Assembly (NCBI GenBank): GCA_014860805.1
Contig: JACZJB010000267.1
Span: forward strand, 34,062-98,061
Reading direction: 5' to 3'
Origin: Anaerolineales bacterium
GTDB taxonomy: Bacteria; Chloroflexota; Anaerolineae; Anaerolineales; Villigracilaceae
DNA length: 64,000 nucleotides
Each line of letters starts with the position of its first letter. The stretch's first letter is position 1. Both the position numbers and the translations under genes were made by a program. The notes beneath the pieces are model-generated. The model searched no databases and was not told where the DNA came from. It saw only the letters and a list, made by a program, of their open reading frames with translations. Below, one piece after another: positions 61,333-64,000 of this stretch.

Positions 61333-61956
61333 TTATTTCTCCTTGTTTAGGTTGTTATTTGACTGACCGATTTTTTCAACAACGAGGATAAAACCCTCGC
61401 GACGAACCACACGAATTGGACTGCCAACGGGAATAGATTTTTCACTTCTGGCAGACCACATCTCCCCTGCTACAAACACACTGCCTTCTTCATGGATCCT
61501 GGATCTGGCTTCGCCGATCAACCCAACCAATGCGTCAAGGTCATGCACGGGGCGCGCACTTGCAGCCTGCACAGTTTTCCGCACAACGATCCACAAAAAA
61601 GCGGATAAAAGCCCGGAAGTTACCAACGCCACAAAGGGATTGACGGCGGGCTTCCACCCATCCACCGCAAACAAAAATACCGATCCCAGTACGAGCAGAA
61701 AGATGGAAACCCCAAGGTACAGTTCACGTTTTGGCTTTTGTACAGCGTAGATAAACGGAACGATGCTCAAAACAAGAATGATCAATGCCCACCAGTTAAA
61801 GGACAGGTTGTAAACTGCATATCCTGCCAACAACAGGCAGAAGAACGCGCCGACTTCAAACAAACCCGTGCCCGGGGTTACAATCGCCATTAATCCAAGC
61901 AAAATACCGCTGAGCAAGATCAAATATGCAACATTTGGGTTAAGTAAAAAATCCAT
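61333..61956 (-). CDS. NfeD-like membrane protein
   Basis: A 207-residue protein with four to five hydrophobic segments followed by an OB-fold domain (about residues 140-200): LVGLIGEARSRIHEEGSVFVAG through GSPIRVVRREGFILVVE. This is the short NfeD that lacks the ClpP-like protease domain. CCTCC at 61961-61965 is the ribosome site on the minus strand and TATAAT (61971-61976) a likely -10. It is paired with the SPFH protein. Confidence 0.9.
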   Translation of the reverse strand: MDFLLNPNVAYLILLSGILLGLMAIVTPGTGLFEVGAFFCLLLAGYAVYNLSFNWWALIILVLSIVPFIYAVQKPKRELYLGVSIFLLVLGSVFLFAVDGWKPAVNPFVALVTSGLLSAFLWIVVRKTVQAASARPVHDLDALVGLIGEARSRIHEEGSVFVAGEMWSARSEKSIPVGSPIRVVRREGFILVVEKIGQSNNNLNKEK

Positions 61957-62052
61957 TGTTCCTCCACTTGATTATACAACAAGAAATTACCTATTATTTA
62001 GCATACGCGTCAGCCTGTAAAAAGTCGCTCATTGGAACGGAACCGCTGGTTG

Positions 62053-62084
62053 TATAATAATCGGGCGAATTCAATATTTTGGAG
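62053..62084 (+). promoter_or_regulatory. wecC -10 element and ribosome site
   Basis: TATAAT (62053-62058) and GGAG (62081-62084) stand before the GTG start of wecC. The -35 is poor (TTGGAA with 15-nt spacing). Confidence 0.6.
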
Positions 62085-62089
62085 CCATT

Positions 62090-63406
62090 GTGAAATTTCA
62101 AAAAATCTGCGTGATCGGTCTCGGCTACATAGGCCTGCCTACAGCTTCCACATTTGCCTCACACGGGGTTAATGTCATCGGTGTGGATATTAATCCACAC
62201 ATCATAGACACCTTGAACAAAGGTGAAGTCCATATCCACGAGCCTGGCCTGCGAGACGCCGTCACAAAAGCGATTGCATCGGGTAATTTCAAAGCAGCTA
62301 CACAACCGGAAGAAGCCGATGCGTTTATCATCGCTGTTCCCACTCCCTTTCAGGAAAACAAATTCGGTGAATACAACGGAATCACCTATAAACTGGCGGA
62401 TATGCGAGCCGTTACTTCCGCCGCCGAATCCATTTTGCCGGTTTTGAGGAAGGGAAATCTCGTTGTACTTGAATCGACCTCCCCGCCGCGCACTACTGTG
62501 GATTTGATCACTCCCATTCTCGCTCGTTCCGGGCTGGAAGCTGGGCGCGACTTCCATCTGGCATATTCTCCCGAACGGGTTTTACCCGGCCAAATCCTGC
62601 ATGAACTAATCGAAAATGCGCGTGTGATTGGCGGCGTGACGGCCGAATCTTCAGAAGCAGGCAAGGACTTATACTCCATCTTCGTCAAAGGGCAGATCAT
62701 CAAAACGGACGCAACCACCGCTGAGATGGTCAAATTGATGGAAAATACCTACCGCGATGTCAACATTGCCATTGCAAATGAATTCTCCCGCCTGGCAGAT
62801 AAATTTGGTGTGAATGTGTGGGAAGCGATCTCGATTGCCAATTTGCACCCCCGTGTAAAAATCCTCAGCCCTGGTCCCGGTGTTGGCGGGCACTGTATCA
62901 GCGTCGATCCATGGTTCTTTGTGGAAGCCGCTCCTGAACTCACGCCGCTCATCTACCACTCACGCCAGGTGAATGACTCTCAACCACATTTTGTCGCTGA
63001 AACCGTCAAACGCGCCTTAGGCACACTGAGCGGAAAAAGAATCGCCGCCCTCGGCCTTGCTTATAAACCCGATGTAGATGACCTGCGTGAAAGCCCCGCC
63101 AACGAAGTGGTACATCTTCTGCAGGAGAAAGGTGCGCAGGTACTGGCATGGGAACCTTTCAAGCCAGAGGCAAAATTGCCCGGTATCAACATGGCAGATT
63201 CGTTCGAATCAGCCATACGAGATGCCGACGCGCTTATCTTGTTGGTCAAACACACTGAATTCATAAAACTTGACCCAAAAGAGATTGCGCAAAAAACCAA
63301 AGCCCGCATTCTGATCGACACAGTCAACGGCTGGGACAAGGAATCGTGGAAAACTCATGGTTTCGAGTTTCTCCGCATCGGCGACGCAAATTCCAATCAT
63401 CGGTAA
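62090..63406 (+). CDS. wecC: UDP-N-acetyl-D-mannosamine dehydrogenase
   Basis: A 438-residue UDP-sugar dehydrogenase. The NAD-binding motif is VIGLGYIGLPTASTFA at 9-24, the catalytic Cys lies in GPGVGGHCISVDPWF, near residue 268, and the C-terminal GLAYKPDVDDLRESPA is typical of the WecC subgroup. It oxidises UDP-ManNAc to UDP-ManNAcA in surface-polysaccharide synthesis. The start is GTG. wecB follows, supplying its substrate. Confidence 0.93.
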   Translation: MKFQKICVIGLGYIGLPTASTFASHGVNVIGVDINPHIIDTLNKGEVHIHEPGLRDAVTKAIASGNFKAATQPEEADAFIIAVPTPFQENKFGEYNGITYKLADMRAVTSAAESILPVLRKGNLVVLESTSPPRTTVDLITPILARSGLEAGRDFHLAYSPERVLPGQILHELIENARVIGGVTAESSEAGKDLYSIFVKGQIIKTDATTAEMVKLMENTYRDVNIAIANEFSRLADKFGVNVWEAISIANLHPRVKILSPGPGVGGHCISVDPWFFVEAAPELTPLIYHSRQVNDSQPHFVAETVKRALGTLSGKRIAALGLAYKPDVDDLRESPANEVVHLLQEKGAQVLAWEPFKPEAKLPGINMADSFESAIRDADALILLVKHTEFIKLDPKEIAQKTKARILIDTVNGWDKESWKTHGFEFLRIGDANSNHR

Positions 63407-63413
63407 ATACAAA

Positions 63414-64000
63414 TTGAAAATTCTCTCCGTTTTTGGCACCCGCCCGGAAGCAGTAAAAATGGCTCCCATCGTCCGCCTGCTGGCTCAAACCGCAGGTGTG
63501 GATTCGCGGGTCTGTGTCACTGCTCAGCACCGCCAAATGCTCGATCAGGTTCTGAATTTATTCGACATCAAACCTGAATATGATCTGGACCTGATGCGAG
63601 ATGACCAAAACCTTGCCCAGCTCAGCGCCTCCATCTTCACCGAGCTTGATCCTGTGCTTTCAGATTTCCGACCCGATTGGGTGCTGGCACAAGGGGATAC
63701 AACCACAGTCGCCATCACATCCCTGCTAAGTTATTTCAACCGCATCAAGTTCGGGCATGTGGAGGCGGGACTGCGAACCCACAACAAATGGCAGCCTTTT
63801 CCCGAAGAGATCAACCGCCGCGTGGCTGGAGTCACTGCCGACCTGCACTTTGCACCAACAGAATGGTCAAAAGAAAACCTCCTGCGCGAAGGCATTGACG
63901 AAAGCATTATCAAAGTTACGGGCAATACGGTCATTGACGCGCTGCAATTCGTGCGTGAACAGCCCGAGCCTCAGGAGATCACCCAGCTATTAACTGGGAA
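63414..64000 (+). CDS. wecB: UDP-N-acetylglucosamine 2-epimerase, 3' end beyond window
   Basis: An open frame of 195 codons that runs off the window. It starts at a TTG 7 nt after wecC; the protein begins ILSVFGTRPEAVKMAPIV, the WecB mark, followed by TAQHRQMLDQVL, QGDTTTVAITSLLSYF, HVEAGLRTHNKWQPFPEE-type segment and FAPTEWSKENLLREGI. It converts UDP-GlcNAc to UDP-ManNAc, the substrate of WecC. Confidence 0.93.
   Translation, partial: MKILSVFGTRPEAVKMAPIVRLLAQTAGVDSRVCVTAQHRQMLDQVLNLFDIKPEYDLDLMRDDQNLAQLSASIFTELDPVLSDFRPDWVLAQGDTTTVAITSLLSYFNRIKFGHVEAGLRTHNKWQPFPEEINRRVAGVTADLHFAPTEWSKENLLREGIDESIIKVTGNTVIDALQFVREQPEPQEITQLLTG

Noticed and set aside
1..64000. CRISPR array, prophage or rRNA operon
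   Set aside because: No regularly spaced direct repeats, phage structural genes, integrase or rRNA sequence was found. Only one tRNA gene was recognised.

Overview
The window is a gene-dense piece of bacterial chromosome with moderate GC, bacterial start codons and Shine-Dalgarno sites. It most resembles Chloroflexota, class Anaerolineae. The assignment is an inference from recurrent traits: secreted lipoproteins with Thr/Glu/Ala/Pro-rich linkers, PD40 and Ycf48-like lipoproteins, CdaA-CdaR next to a CoaE with an extra C-terminal domain, and a KorDABC ferredoxin oxidoreductase. No phage, transposase, CRISPR array or rRNA was seen.

Layout. 1-5.1 kb: DUF2721 protein, recJ, and a minus-strand run of PD40 lipoprotein, SDR and rhodanese. 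5.1-5.6 kb: RNase P RNA with its own promoter. 5.7-12.7 kb: coaE, the c-di-AMP pair cdaA-cdaR, der, a DUF3054 protein, an ECF sigma/anti-sigma pair and a Nudix enzyme. 12.8-18.7 kb: clostripain-like peptidase, exonuclease III, a lone receiver domain, DUF192, a LysM-M23 peptidase and a cyclic-nucleotide-binding protein. 18.7-27.7 kb: a complete branched-chain amino acid ABC operon behind a long structured leader, then an FAD oxidoreductase, a CinA-like protein and an M14 carboxypeptidase. 27.7-30.7 kb: an amidohydrolase fused to a CYTH domain, and an orphan membrane protein.

30.8-32.2 kb is the most unusual part. It holds an ArsR regulator, a 26-residue peptide with seven cysteines, and an ArsM arsenite methyltransferase. 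Each of the three is preceded by the same palindrome, ATAGA-N6-TCTAT. Together they look like a small arsenic-responsive regulon whose Cys-rich peptide I cannot place in any known family. At 32.3-33.9 kb a TetR regulator with a clear operator is coupled to an epimerase.

34-46 kb: DegV, M48 and M50-TPR proteases, isochorismatase-like hydrolase, RNase H, then a promoter-to-terminator non-coding RNA candidate (39.07-39.25 kb) ahead of a sulfurtransferase-SufE pair; then CBS protein, two lipoproteins, thiolase and a PMT-like glycosyltransferase. 46-49 kb: KorDABC, with a miniature inverted repeat between korB and korC. 49-56 kb: Kef-type antiporter, aldo/keto reductase, ClpS, PlsC-like acyltransferase, MFS transporter, and a glutamine-dependent NAD synthetase split into two overlapping genes. 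56-62 kb: tRNA-Ser(CGA), beta-CASP hydrolase, RNase D, acyltransferase, GNAT, SPFH/NfeD pair. 62-64 kb: wecC and a truncated wecB open a surface-polysaccharide locus that continues past the window edge.
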